A stretch of 64,000 nucleotides of DNA from Halodurantibacterium flavum. GTDB taxonomy: Bacteria > Pseudomonadota > Alphaproteobacteria > Rhodobacterales > Rhodobacteraceae. The notes under the pieces are model-generated. The model was not told the origin of the DNA. It made no database searches and saw only the letters and a program-made list of their open reading frames with translations. Shown one piece after another: positions 42,084 to 50,851 of the stretch. The position numbers were made by a program, and so were the translations under genes. The stretch lies in contig NZ_JBHUGH010000003.1 in NCBI RefSeq assembly GCF_042681825.1, forward strand, positions 186,001 through 250,000. The letters are read 5' to 3'. Numbering within the stretch: position 1 is the first letter of the stretch; the number at the start of each line of letters is the position of its first letter.

Positions 42084-43556
42084 ATGTTCATCCGAATGAA
42101 ACTGGCCCTCGCCGCAGTGGCGCTGAGTGCCGCGCCGCTCTGGGCCCAGCAGGACAGCATCACGCTCGGCATGGTGCTCGAGCCGCCAAACCTCGACCCC
42201 ACCGCCGGGGCTGCCGCCGCGATCCGCGAAGTCACCTATGCCAACATCTATGAGGGGCTGACGCGCTTCGGGCCGGATGGCTCCGTTCTTCCCGCGCTCG
42301 CCCGTGAATGGGAGATTTCCGAAGACGGGCTGACCTATACCTTCCACCTGCAAGAAGGCGTCACCTTTCACGACGGCACGGAATTTTCCGCCGAGGATGT
42401 CAGGTTCACGCTCGATCGCGCCCGCGCCGAGGACAGCACGAACGCACAAAAGCAGCTTTTCGCCGCCATTGCCGAGGTGACGGTGATCGACCCCGCCACG
42501 GTCGAGGTGCGCCTGTCGGAACCGGACGGCGCGTTCCTGTTCAACATGGCCTGGGGTGACGCCGTCATCCTTTCGCCGGACAGCGCGGACACGAACGCGA
42601 CGAACCCGGTCGGGACCGGACCGTTCCGCTTTGTCCGCTGGATGCAGGGCGACCGGATCGAACTGGAACGCTATGACGGCTATTGGGGCGAACCGCCCGC
42701 GCTGGCCCGCGCCACCTTCCGTTTCATCGCGGACCCGACGGCGGCCTTCGCGGCGGTGATGGCGGGCGATGTGGACGCCTTCCCGAACTTTCCCGCCCCC
42801 GAAACGCTGGCGCAGTTCGAGGCCGATCCGCGCTTTTCCGTCATCGTCGGCTCGACCGAGGGTGAGACGATCCTGTCGATGAACCACGCCCACCCGCAGC
42901 TTTCGGATGCCCGCGTGCGCGAGGCAATTGCCCATGCGATCAACCGCGAAGACATCATCAACGGCGCGATGTTCGGCTATGGCACCCCCATCGGCACGCA
43001 TTTCGCGCCGCACAACCCGGACTATCTGGACCTCACCGACCTGTCCCCCCACGACCCGGACCGCGCCCGCGCCCTTTTGGCCGAGGCGGGGGCCGAGGGA
43101 ATGACGCTCCGGCTGATGCTGCCGCCCCCCACCTATGCCCGCCGGGGCGGAGAGATCATCGCGGCCCAGCTGGCCGAGGTCGGCATCCAGACGCAGATCA
43201 CCAACATGGAATGGGCGCAGTGGCTGGAACAGGTCTTTTCCGGCCACGACTTCGATCTGACCGTCATCAGCCATACCGAGCCGATGGACATCAACATCTA
43301 TGCCCGGCCCGAGTATTACTTCGGCTATGACAACCCCGAGATGCAGCGCATCATGGCCGATCTGCGCGCCACCACCGATCCCGCCGGGCGCAGTGCCCTG
43401 CTGCAAGAGGCGCAGCGCGTCATCGCCGAGGATCATGTCAACGGGTTCCTCTTTCAGCTTGCCAAGACGGGGGTGGCCAATGCCGCCATCGAAGGACTGT
43501 GGGAAAACGCCCCCGTCCCCGCCAACGACCTGACGGGCGTGCGCTGGACGCAGTAG
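42084..43556 (+). CDS. Oligopeptide-type ABC transporter substrate-binding protein (SBP_bac_5)
   Basis: Periplasmic receptor of 490 residues. A signal peptide (MKLALAAVALSAAPLWA/QQ) precedes the family 5 core: ANIYEGLTRFGPDGSVLPALA, LTYTFHLQEGVTFHDG, NPVGTGPFRFVRWMQGD and VREAIAHAINREDIINGAMF. It may bind peptides or other cationic amides. GGAAGG lies before ATG 42084. A strong terminator follows, and two minus-strand genes separate it from dppBC-type permeases 1.7 kb downstream, the likely partners. Confidence 0.92.
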   Translation: MFIRMKLALAAVALSAAPLWAQQDSITLGMVLEPPNLDPTAGAAAAIREVTYANIYEGLTRFGPDGSVLPALAREWEISEDGLTYTFHLQEGVTFHDGTEFSAEDVRFTLDRARAEDSTNAQKQLFAAIAEVTVIDPATVEVRLSEPDGAFLFNMAWGDAVILSPDSADTNATNPVGTGPFRFVRWMQGDRIELERYDGYWGEPPALARATFRFIADPTAAFAAVMAGDVDAFPNFPAPETLAQFEADPRFSVIVGSTEGETILSMNHAHPQLSDARVREAIAHAINREDIINGAMFGYGTPIGTHFAPHNPDYLDLTDLSPHDPDRARALLAEAGAEGMTLRLMLPPPTYARRGGEIIAAQLAEVGIQTQITNMEWAQWLEQVFSGHDFDLTVISHTEPMDINIYARPEYYFGYDNPEMQRIMADLRATTDPAGRSALLQEAQRVIAEDHVNGFLFQLAKTGVANAAIEGLWENAPVPANDLTGVRWTQ

Positions 43557-43606
43557 GCGCCGCGCAGCCACCGAATGCCGAAGGCAAAGACGACGAGGTG
43601 ACTACG

Positions 43607-43638
43607 GAAAGGCCCCGGACGATGGTCCGGGGCCTTTC
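43607..43638 (+). terminator. Rho-independent-like terminator after the binding-protein gene
   Basis: A perfect 14-base inverted repeat, GAAAGGCCCCGGAC (43607-43620) and GTCCGGGGCCTTTC (43625-43638), with a GATG loop, starts 50 bases after the stop. A short T-tract lies inside the arm, so it could work from both strands. Confidence 0.8.
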
Positions 43639-43707
43639 GCTGCCTTGGCGCATTGACCGGGGCCGTCTTGCCACGATCACCCCAAGGCTGGCTTTCTCTT
43701 CCCTGCG

Positions 43708-44052
43708 TCAGCCTGCGATGCTGCGACCCGGGCGCAGGTCTTCCACATCCTTGCGGCGCCGCACCTCTTCCTGCGCGCGCCGCAGGGCGCAGTTGAGGTA
43801 ATGCAGCTTGCTCTGGCTGCCGCCGTCCGCCGCAGCCGGCACAGTGCTCGAGGGACGGCCCTTGCCCCGGATTTCGCGCCGCTGCCGGCTGGCGATTTCC
43901 TTGGCGCGGTCGCGGCGGTCGCGCAGGCGGCCGATCAGGTCGTTCAACTCTCCATCCCCGAGCCGCCCGAGTACGGGATAGCGCGCGCGCAGCGCCAGGT
44001 CGCGTTCGTCGCGGCTCAGGGCGCGGGCTTCCTCCTTGCGGTGATCGGGCAT
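43708..44052 (-). CDS. Hypothetical basic coiled protein
   Basis: Protein of 114 residues, strongly charged and helical: EEARALSRDERDLALRARYP, GELNDLIGRLRDRRDRAKEI, then a Gly/Ser-rich linker and LHYLNCALRRAQEEVRRRKD. It has no signal peptide or membrane segment. GGAGGAG precedes ATG 44052. The basic, coiled-coil character suggests a nucleic-acid or ribosome-associated protein, but no family is recognised. It shares a strand with the L,D-transpeptidase gene upstream, separated by a terminator. Confidence 0.75.
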   Translation of the reverse strand: MPDHRKEEARALSRDERDLALRARYPVLGRLGDGELNDLIGRLRDRRDRAKEIASRQRREIRGKGRPSSTVPAAADGGSQSKLHYLNCALRRAQEEVRRRKDVEDLRPGRSIAG

Positions 44053-44152
44053 GTCTCCTCCGGTGTCGTATGATTTGTCACCGGCTGAACGCATCATCCC
44101 GGCGCCGGTTCCAGAGGACTGTCCCAGCATCGGGCAAGGTCCGGAACGAAGA

Positions 44153-44178
44153 AAGGCGGCGGGTCGACCCGCCGCCTT
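44153..44178 (-). terminator. Terminator of the L,D-transpeptidase gene
   Basis: AAGGCGGCGGG (44153-44163) and CCCGCCGCCTT (44168-44178) form a perfect 11-base stem with a TCGA loop. On the minus strand it is followed by TTTCTTCG, 31 bases after the stop at 44209. Confidence 0.8.
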
Positions 44179-44208
44179 ACCTGGCCTTCATGGAAGAGGC
44201 CTGACGCC

Positions 44209-45018
44209 TCACTGCACCGCGCTGACCTCGACCGTTTCGGGCGGGGGCACCTGCAGCGTTTCAAGAACGGTCGGCGCAGGCTGCGGGCCTTCCAGGCGGC
44301 GGCTCTCGGCCTCGGACCGGACGCGGACGCGCTGGCCCGACCCGACGCGTTCGTAAAGGTCGATGATGTCCTGATTGAAAAGCCGGATACACCCGGCCGA
44401 GGTGGCATTGCCGATCGAGGCGACATCGTTCGTGCCGTGGATGCGATACATCGTGTCGCGCCCGTTGCGATAGAGATAAAGCGCCCGCGCCCCCAGCGGG
44501 TTCTCGATCCCGCCGGGCAGACCGGCGCGATAGGGGCCGTAGATGTCGGGATCGACGCGGATCATGTTGGCGGTCGGCGTCCAGCTCGGCCATTCGGCGC
44601 GCCGCCCGATCACGGCATTGCCGCTGAAGCCCCGCCCCTGCCGGCCCACCGCCACGCGATAGCGCATCGCCTCGCCGGGGGCGGTCACAAGGTAAAGGAA
44701 CCGCGCATAGGGATCGACGACGATCGTCCCGGGCCGTTCGGTTCCCGCATAGGCGACCATCTGGCGCTGGTTTACCGGGTCGAGGTATTCGGCGGGCACC
44801 GGCGGGATGTAATGGCGACCATCCTGCACCTCTTCATAGCCCGGTACGATGACCGGTTCCGGCGGAAGCTCTTCCTGCGGCATGGGCGGCGCGGAACAGG
44901 CCGCGAGGCCGACACAGGCCGCCAGAAGCGTGAGCCGAAGGAAGGAGGAAGGCGCCGAGACAGGTGCCGTGACAGAGGCCGAGCCGGCCCCGGCGAAATG
45001 ACTGCGAATGAATCTCAT
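44209..45018 (-). CDS. L,D-transpeptidase (YkuD domain) lipoprotein
   Basis: Envelope protein of 269 residues making 3-3 crosslinks or attaching proteins to peptidoglycan. A lipoprotein signal ends in VGLAAC (Cys41). The YkuD catalytic motif is intact: IHGTNDVASIGN then ATSAGCIRLFNQDI with the nucleophilic Cys and preceding His. Start 45018 gives a 40-residue pre-lipobox region, longer than usual; the AAGGAT site supports it. It sits antisense between the ABC binding-protein and permease genes. Confidence 0.93.
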   Translation of the reverse strand: MRFIRSHFAGAGSASVTAPVSAPSSFLRLTLLAACVGLAACSAPPMPQEELPPEPVIVPGYEEVQDGRHYIPPVPAEYLDPVNQRQMVAYAGTERPGTIVVDPYARFLYLVTAPGEAMRYRVAVGRQGRGFSGNAVIGRRAEWPSWTPTANMIRVDPDIYGPYRAGLPGGIENPLGARALYLYRNGRDTMYRIHGTNDVASIGNATSAGCIRLFNQDIIDLYERVGSGQRVRVRSEAESRRLEGPQPAPTVLETLQVPPPETVEVSAVQ

Positions 45019-45305
45019 GGAGGATCAATCCTTATCTGCTACGCCATAACCCACGGGAAAGACGCCGGTTCCGCGAAACCGTCACGCCCGGTCACGGGTG
45101 TCAACCCCGGGCCAGCGCCCGAGCGGGCACAGGCCGCGTTGCCGTGCCCCCAGGGACACGCCACGGGCAAGGAGCGGACGCAAGCCATCGGGCCGCCCTG
45201 CCCAAAGAACCGGCAAGTTGCAGCGCCCTGCCCGCGCGGGTCAGCTTTTGCTGGACCCCGCCCGCCACGGCGCATAACCTCTGCCACGATACCCGCGGGA
45301 GCACG

Positions 45306-46250
45306 ATGATCCGCTACGTCCTCAACCGACTGATTTCGCTCGTTCTGAGCCTTCTGCTGGCGAGCATCGTCATCTTTGCGGTGATCGAGGTCATCCCCGG
45401 CGATCCGGCGGCCTACATGCTTGGCATGAACGCGGCGCCCGAAACCGTCGCCGCCCTGCGTCGCGACCTGGGGCTGGAGGCAGGGCCGCTCGCCCGTTAT
45501 CTCGGCTGGGTGACGGGGCTTCTTTCGGGCGATTTCGGCACCTCCTACACCTATCGCGTGCCGGTGGCCGATCTCATCACGGCGCGGCTCGGGGTGTCAC
45601 TGCCGCTGACGCTTTATGCGATGCTGCTTTCGACCGTGATCGCGCTGCCGGTCGGGCTGGTCGCCGCCGCACGCCGGGGGCGGGCCACCGATTACGGCAT
45701 CATGGGGGTGACGCAGCTTGGCATCGCCGTGCCGAATTTCTGGTTCGCGATGCTCCTGGTGCTGATCTTCGCCATAACGCTGCGCTGGTTCCCCTCGGGC
45801 GGGTTTCCGGGGTGGGAGGCCGGGTTCTGGCCCAATATCACCGCGCTGACCCTGCCCGCCGTTGCACTGGCGCTGCCGCAGGCGTCGATCCTTGCGCGGG
45901 TCATGCGCTCGGCGGTGCTGGAGGTGCTGGATCAGGACTTCATCCGCACCGCCCGCGCCAAGGGCCTGAGCCGCCCGCAGGCGATCCGGCGGCACGCGCT
46001 GCGCAATGCGATGATCCCGGTCCTGACGATCCTCGGGCTGCAATTCTCGTTCCTTCTGGCAGGGGCGATCATCATCGAGAATGTCTTTTTCCTGCCGGGT
46101 CTCGGCCGCCTGATCTTTCAGGCCATCACCCAGCGCGACCTGATCGTGGTGGAATCCGTCGTAATGCTGCTGGTCTTTGCCGTCATCCTTGTGACCTTTC
46201 TGGTCGATCTGGCCTATGCCGCCATCGACCCGCGCCTGAGGCGGCGATGA
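45306..46250 (+). CDS. Oligopeptide-type ABC transporter permease (DppB family)
   Basis: Inner-membrane permease of 314 residues with six helices. The start YVLNRLISLVLSLLLASIVI and the coupling loop EVLDQDFIRTARAKGLSRPQ with FLLAGAIIIENVFFLPGLG are diagnostic of DppB/OppB. It begins a compact run with dppC, the fused ATPase, two dehydrogenases and a peptidase. The stop overlaps the next start (ATGA). Confidence 0.94.
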   Translation: MIRYVLNRLISLVLSLLLASIVIFAVIEVIPGDPAAYMLGMNAAPETVAALRRDLGLEAGPLARYLGWVTGLLSGDFGTSYTYRVPVADLITARLGVSLPLTLYAMLLSTVIALPVGLVAAARRGRATDYGIMGVTQLGIAVPNFWFAMLLVLIFAITLRWFPSGGFPGWEAGFWPNITALTLPAVALALPQASILARVMRSAVLEVLDQDFIRTARAKGLSRPQAIRRHALRNAMIPVLTILGLQFSFLLAGAIIIENVFFLPGLGRLIFQAITQRDLIVVESVVMLLVFAVILVTFLVDLAYAAIDPRLRRR

Positions 46251-47077
46251 GGGGCGGTGTGCGGGTGCCGCCCGCGCTGATCCTCGGGGCGGGGCTGGCC
46301 GGCATGGCGGCAGTTGCGGCGCTCGTCTCGTTCTTCTGGACGCCCTATCCGGTGGCGGGCATGAATATCGCCGCCCGCCTCTTGCCCCCCGGGATGCCGC
46401 ATCTGCTGGGAACCGATCATTTCGGGCGGGACGTGCTGTCGATGCTGATGGTGGGGGCGCGCACCTCGATCGCCGTCGCCATCGTCGCGGTGGGGATGGG
46501 CATGGCGCTTGGCGTGCCGCTGGGTCTTCTGGCGGCGGCCCGGCGCGGCGGTCTGGTGGATGAGGTGGTGATGCGCGGCAACGACCTGATCTTTGCCTTT
46601 CCCGCGCTGGTCATCGCGATCCTGATCACGGCGGTCTTCGGACCCTCGGCGCTCAACGCGATCATCGCCATCGGGATCTTCAACACGCCGGTCTTCGCGC
46701 GGGTCACGCGGGGCGCGGCGCTGTCGCTCTGGACGCTCGACTATATCCGGGCGGCGCAGGTGGCGGGCAAGGGCGCGCTGCGGATATCGGTCGAACATAT
46801 CCTGCCCAACATCGCGAACCTCTTGATCGTGCAGGCGACGATCCAGTTCTCGCTCGGCATCCTGGCCGAGGCCGGGCTGTCCTATATCGGCCTCGGGGCG
46901 CAGCCGCCGACGCCGAGCTGGGGCCGGATGCTGGCCGAGGCACAGACGATGATCACCCTCGCGCCGCATCTGGCGCTGGTCCCCGGCCTTGCCATCGTGG
47001 TGACGGTGCTGGGCCTGAACCTGATGGGCGACGGGCTGCGCGACATCCTCGACCCCCGCCTGAGGCGCGCGAGATGA
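46247..47077 (+). CDS. Oligopeptide-type ABC transporter permease (DppC family)
   Basis: Permease of 276 residues, partner of the preceding gene. HLLGTDHFGRDVLSMLMVGA is the DppC hallmark, with RAAQVAGKGALRISVEHILP as the ATPase-coupling loop and EAGLSYIGLGAQPPTPSWG. ATGA overlaps lie at both ends. Confidence 0.94.
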   Translation: MRGGVRVPPALILGAGLAGMAAVAALVSFFWTPYPVAGMNIAARLLPPGMPHLLGTDHFGRDVLSMLMVGARTSIAVAIVAVGMGMALGVPLGLLAAARRGGLVDEVVMRGNDLIFAFPALVIAILITAVFGPSALNAIIAIGIFNTPVFARVTRGAALSLWTLDYIRAAQVAGKGALRISVEHILPNIANLLIVQATIQFSLGILAEAGLSYIGLGAQPPTPSWGRMLAEAQTMITLAPHLALVPGLAIVVTVLGLNLMGDGLRDILDPRLRRAR

Positions 47078-48675
47078 GTCTGCTGCACGTCCGGAACCTG
47101 AATGTCGCGATCCACGGCACGCCGATCCTGAACGATATCGGTTTCGCGCTGGAGCCCGGCCAGATCATGGGGCTGGTGGGCGAAAGCGGGTCGGGCAAGT
47201 CGATGACCTCGCTTGCGGTGATGGGGTTGTTGCCGGGTGGTGCGACGGCCACGGGGCAGATCCTGCTGGACGGGCAGGACCTGACCGCACTGGACGACCG
47301 GGCGATGGGGCGCATCCGGGGCCGCGACATCGGCATGATCTTTCAGGAACCGATGACGGCGCTGAATCCGATGCAGACCATCGGCGATCAGGTGGCCGAA
47401 ACGCTGATGATCCACGGCGCGGCCAGCCGGGCCGAGGCGCAATGCGCCGCCCGCGACCGGCTGGACCGCGTCGGCCTGCAGGCCTTTCCCGCCAGCCGCT
47501 ATCCGCATGAACTCTCGGGCGGGCAGCGCCAGCGGGTCTGCATCGCGATGGCCGTGGCCCTGCGCCCGCGGCTGCTGATCGCCGACGAACCCACGACCGC
47601 GCTCGACGTGACGACGCAGGCGCAGATCCTCGCGCTTCTGGGCGATCTCGTCCGGGCCGAGGGGATGTCGCTGCTCATGATCACCCATGATCTGGCGGTG
47701 GTCGCGGGCCTCGCTGACCGGGTGGCGGTCATGCAGCACGGCAGGATCGTCGAGGACGGGGCCGCGCGCGATGTGTTCCGGCTGCGCCGCCACGCCTATA
47801 CCCGGCGGCTCTTCGCCGCGACCGATCACCGGCCCGTGCGGCAACCGGCAAGGCCCGCAGATCCCGCCACGCCCGTCCTGCAGGTCGAGGGGGCGGTCCG
47901 CGACTACACCCTGCCCCGTCGCACTCTCTTCGGCCCCGCGCCCCGGCTTCATGCGGTACGCGGCGTCAGCTTTGCCCTGCATCAGGGGGAAAGCCTGGGC
48001 CTCGTGGGGGAATCCGGCTGCGGGAAATCCACGCTGACCCGCGCGATCCTGGGGCTGGAACCGCTGCAGGGCGGCCGCATCACCCTTGACGGGCAAGAGG
48101 TCTTGGCCGGGCGCGTACCCCCGGATCTGAGGGCAAAGGTGCAGGTGGTCTTTCAGGACCCGTATGGCAGCTTCAACCCGCGCCACAAGGTGTCCCGCCT
48201 GATCGCGGAACCCTTTCACCTGCGCCCGGCCCCGGACCGGCGCGACCGGGTGGCCGAGGCGCTGCGGGACGTCGGCCTCATGCCCGATGACATGAACAAG
48301 TATATCCATGAGTTCTCGGGCGGGCAGCGTCAGCGGATCGCGATTGCCCGCGCGCTCATCATCCGGCCCCGGCTGATCGTTCTGGATGAGGCCGTCTCGG
48401 CCCTCGATGTGCAGGTGCGGGCGCAGATCCTTGACCTGCTGGCGGGGTTGCAGGACCGGCTCGGCCTCTCATACCTCTTCATCAGTCATGACCTGTCGGT
48501 GGTGCGGGCGATTACCGACCGCGTGATGATCATGCGCGCGGGGCAGATCGTCGAGGACGGGCCGACCGAGGCGGTCTTTGCCGATCCGGCCCATGACTAC
48601 ACGAAGACCCTGATCGCGGCGACGCCGCAGATCCCGCAGGACTGGAGGGCAAGGGATGCAGGAGCTCTGGTTTGA
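47074..48675 (+). CDS. ABC transporter ATPase, fused DppD-DppF
   Basis: Cytoplasmic protein of 533 residues with two complete ATPase domains. The first has Walker A GESGSGKSM, signature ELSGGQRQRVCIAMAVALRP and LIADEPTTALDV; the second has GESGCGKST, EFSGGQRQRIAIARALIIRP and IVLDEAVSALDV (Ala in place of Pro after Glu). A single polypeptide replaces the usual DppD and DppF pair. It overlaps the aldehyde dehydrogenase start by 20 bases. Confidence 0.95.
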   Translation: MSLLHVRNLNVAIHGTPILNDIGFALEPGQIMGLVGESGSGKSMTSLAVMGLLPGGATATGQILLDGQDLTALDDRAMGRIRGRDIGMIFQEPMTALNPMQTIGDQVAETLMIHGAASRAEAQCAARDRLDRVGLQAFPASRYPHELSGGQRQRVCIAMAVALRPRLLIADEPTTALDVTTQAQILALLGDLVRAEGMSLLMITHDLAVVAGLADRVAVMQHGRIVEDGAARDVFRLRRHAYTRRLFAATDHRPVRQPARPADPATPVLQVEGAVRDYTLPRRTLFGPAPRLHAVRGVSFALHQGESLGLVGESGCGKSTLTRAILGLEPLQGGRITLDGQEVLAGRVPPDLRAKVQVVFQDPYGSFNPRHKVSRLIAEPFHLRPAPDRRDRVAEALRDVGLMPDDMNKYIHEFSGGQRQRIAIARALIIRPRLIVLDEAVSALDVQVRAQILDLLAGLQDRLGLSYLFISHDLSVVRAITDRVMIMRAGQIVEDGPTEAVFADPAHDYTKTLIAATPQIPQDWRARDAGALV

Positions 48676-50098
48676 TCCGTCGCGGCTGTTCATCGGCGGC
48701 AGATGGCAGGCGGCGCAGGATCACCTGCCGGTCACGAACCCTTCGGACGGCACCGGGATCGGGCAGATCGCGCGCGGCAGCGCCGGCGACATCGACGCAG
48801 GCGTCGCGGCCGCCCGCGCGGCACTGCAGGACGACTGGGGACGGCTGAGCGCCGCCGAACGCGGGCGGTTGCTGACGCGGCTGGGCGGGCTGGTCGCCGA
48901 TCACGCCGAAACGCTGGCGCGGATCGAGGCGCAGGACGTGGGCAAGCCCCTGCGGCAGGCCCGGGCCGATGCGCTGGCGCTGGCGCGCTATCTGGAATTC
49001 TACGGCGGCGCCGCCGACAAGGTGATGGGCGAGACGATCCCCTATCTTGACGGCTACACCGTCTACACGCTGCGCGAACCCCATGGGGTGACGGGGCATA
49101 TCATCCCGTGGAACTATCCGATGCAGATCATCGGCCGGTCGGTCGGCGCGGCGCTGGCGATGGGCAATGCCTGTGTCCTGAAACCCGCCGAGGAGGCCTG
49201 CCTCACCGCCCTTGCCTTTGCCGATCTGGCGCGGCAGGCGGGGCTGCCGGCCGGGGCGCTGAATGTCGTGCCGGGACTGGGCGCCGAGGCGGGCGCGGCG
49301 CTGGCAGGCCATGGCGGGATCGACCATATCTCTTTCACCGGGTCGGTCGCGACCGGTGCTGCCGTGCAGGCGGCCGCCGCGCGCAACGTGATCCCCGTCA
49401 CGCTGGAACTGGGGGGCAAGTCGCCGCAGATCGTCTTTGACGATGCCGATCTCGATGCGGCGCTGCCCTTTCTGGTCAATGGCGCGATCCAGAATGCGGG
49501 GCAGACCTGTTCGGCGGGCTCGCGCATTCTGGTTCAGCGCGGGCTGCACAAGCGGCTGGCCGAGGCGATGGGCGCGCGGTTCGACGCACTGCGGGCCGGA
49601 CCGGCGCTGGCGGATCACGATCTGGGCCCGCTGATCTCGCCCCGGCAAAAGGGGCTGGTCGAGGGGTTCATCGCCCAGACTGACGGACTGCCCGTCGCGG
49701 GGCAGGGCCGCATCATCGACGATGCGCCTGCCGGGGGCAGCTATGTCGCGCCCCTGTTGCTCGATGATGTGCCGCCGGACCATCCGCTGGCCCGGCAGGA
49801 GATATTCGGCCCCGTGCAGGTCATCATCCCGTTCGAGACCGAGGCGGAGGCGCTGCAGATCGCGAACGGCACCGATTACGGCCTTGTCGCCTCGGTCTGG
49901 ACGCGGGACGGGTCGCGGGCCATGCGGCTGGCGCGGGGGCTGCGGGCGGGGCAGGTTTTCCTGAACAACTACGGCGCGGGCGGCGGGGTGGAACTGCCCT
50001 TTGGCGGGCGCGGCAAATCGGGCCATGGCCGGGAAAAGGGCTTTGAGGCGCTTTACGGCTTTTCCACGCTCAAGACCGTTGCGGCACATCACGGCTAG
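48656..50098 (+). CDS. NAD(P)-dependent aldehyde dehydrogenase
   Basis: ALDH-superfamily enzyme of 480 residues oxidising an aldehyde to an acid. The catalytic Cys285 is in NAGQTCSAGSR and general base Glu251 in TLELGGKSP; IIPWNYPMQ and CVLKPAEEACL form the cofactor site. Closest in feel to betaine/aminoaldehyde dehydrogenases. It overlaps the ATPase gene and is followed 12 bases later by an SDR gene, so the two oxidations may act in series. Confidence 0.93.
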   Translation: MQELWFDPSRLFIGGRWQAAQDHLPVTNPSDGTGIGQIARGSAGDIDAGVAAARAALQDDWGRLSAAERGRLLTRLGGLVADHAETLARIEAQDVGKPLRQARADALALARYLEFYGGAADKVMGETIPYLDGYTVYTLREPHGVTGHIIPWNYPMQIIGRSVGAALAMGNACVLKPAEEACLTALAFADLARQAGLPAGALNVVPGLGAEAGAALAGHGGIDHISFTGSVATGAAVQAAAARNVIPVTLELGGKSPQIVFDDADLDAALPFLVNGAIQNAGQTCSAGSRILVQRGLHKRLAEAMGARFDALRAGPALADHDLGPLISPRQKGLVEGFIAQTDGLPVAGQGRIIDDAPAGGSYVAPLLLDDVPPDHPLARQEIFGPVQVIIPFETEAEALQIANGTDYGLVASVWTRDGSRAMRLARGLRAGQVFLNNYGAGGGVELPFGGRGKSGHGREKGFEALYGFSTLKTVAAHHG

Positions 50099-50110
50099 GG
50101 GGGACAGTCG

Positions 50111-50851
50111 ATGCGACTGAAGGACAAGACGGCCATCGTCACCGGGGGCGGGTCGGGCTTTGGCGCGGGGATCGCGCGCATGTTCGCGGCCCAGGGCGCG
50201 CGCGTCATGGTGGCCGATATCAATACAGCCGCCGCGCAGACGGTCGCGAATGAAGTCGGAGGTATCGCGCAGACGGTCGATGTGGCGCAGAACGACAGCG
50301 TCGCCGCCATGGCCGCCGCCGCGCGGGACATGTTCGGGACCATCGACATTCTGGTGAACAACGCGGGCATCACCCATCTGCCCCAACCGATGGAGGATGT
50401 GGCCGAGGACGAATTCGACCGCGTGCTCGCCGTCAACGCCAAGTCGGTCTACCTGACCGCCCGCCATATCGTGCCGGGAATGAAGGCCGCCGGGCGGGGC
50501 GCGATCCTCAACATCGCATCGACGGCGGGCGTGTCGCCGCGCCCCCGGCTCAGCTGGTACAACGCCTCCAAGGGCTGGATGATCACGGCCACGCGCGCGA
50601 TGGCGGTCGAACTGGCGCCCTTTGGCGTCCGGGTCAATGCGCTGAACCCGGTTGCCGGGGAAACGTCCCTGCTGCGATCCTTCATGGGCGAGGATACGCC
50701 GGAAATGCGCGCGCGCTTCCTGTCGACGATTCCGCTGGGCCGGTTTTCCACGCCCGAGGATATGGCGAATGCCGCCACCTTCCTCTGTTCGGATGAGGCG
50801 TCGATGATCACCGGCGTCGCGCTGGAGGTCGATGGCGGGCGCTGCATCTGA
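50111..50851 (+). CDS. Short-chain dehydrogenase/reductase
   Basis: Classical SDR of 246 residues. The cofactor loop is TGGGSGFGAGIA, with NNAG at 83-86 and catalytic Ser137, Tyr150 and Lys154 (WYNASKG). Asp36 in VADIN favours NAD+ over NADP+. Probably oxidises an alcohol or hydroxy-acid intermediate. GGGGGACAG lies before ATG 50111; its stop overlaps the peptidase start (TGATG). Confidence 0.93.
   Translation: MRLKDKTAIVTGGGSGFGAGIARMFAAQGARVMVADINTAAAQTVANEVGGIAQTVDVAQNDSVAAMAAAARDMFGTIDILVNNAGITHLPQPMEDVAEDEFDRVLAVNAKSVYLTARHIVPGMKAAGRGAILNIASTAGVSPRPRLSWYNASKGWMITATRAMAVELAPFGVRVNALNPVAGETSLLRSFMGEDTPEMRARFLSTIPLGRFSTPEDMANAATFLCSDEASMITGVALEVDGGRCI

Noticed and set aside
43607..43638. 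Perfect inverted repeat considered as an attachment or protein-binding site
   Set aside because: Position 50 bases after a stop and stem-loop geometry fit a terminator better.
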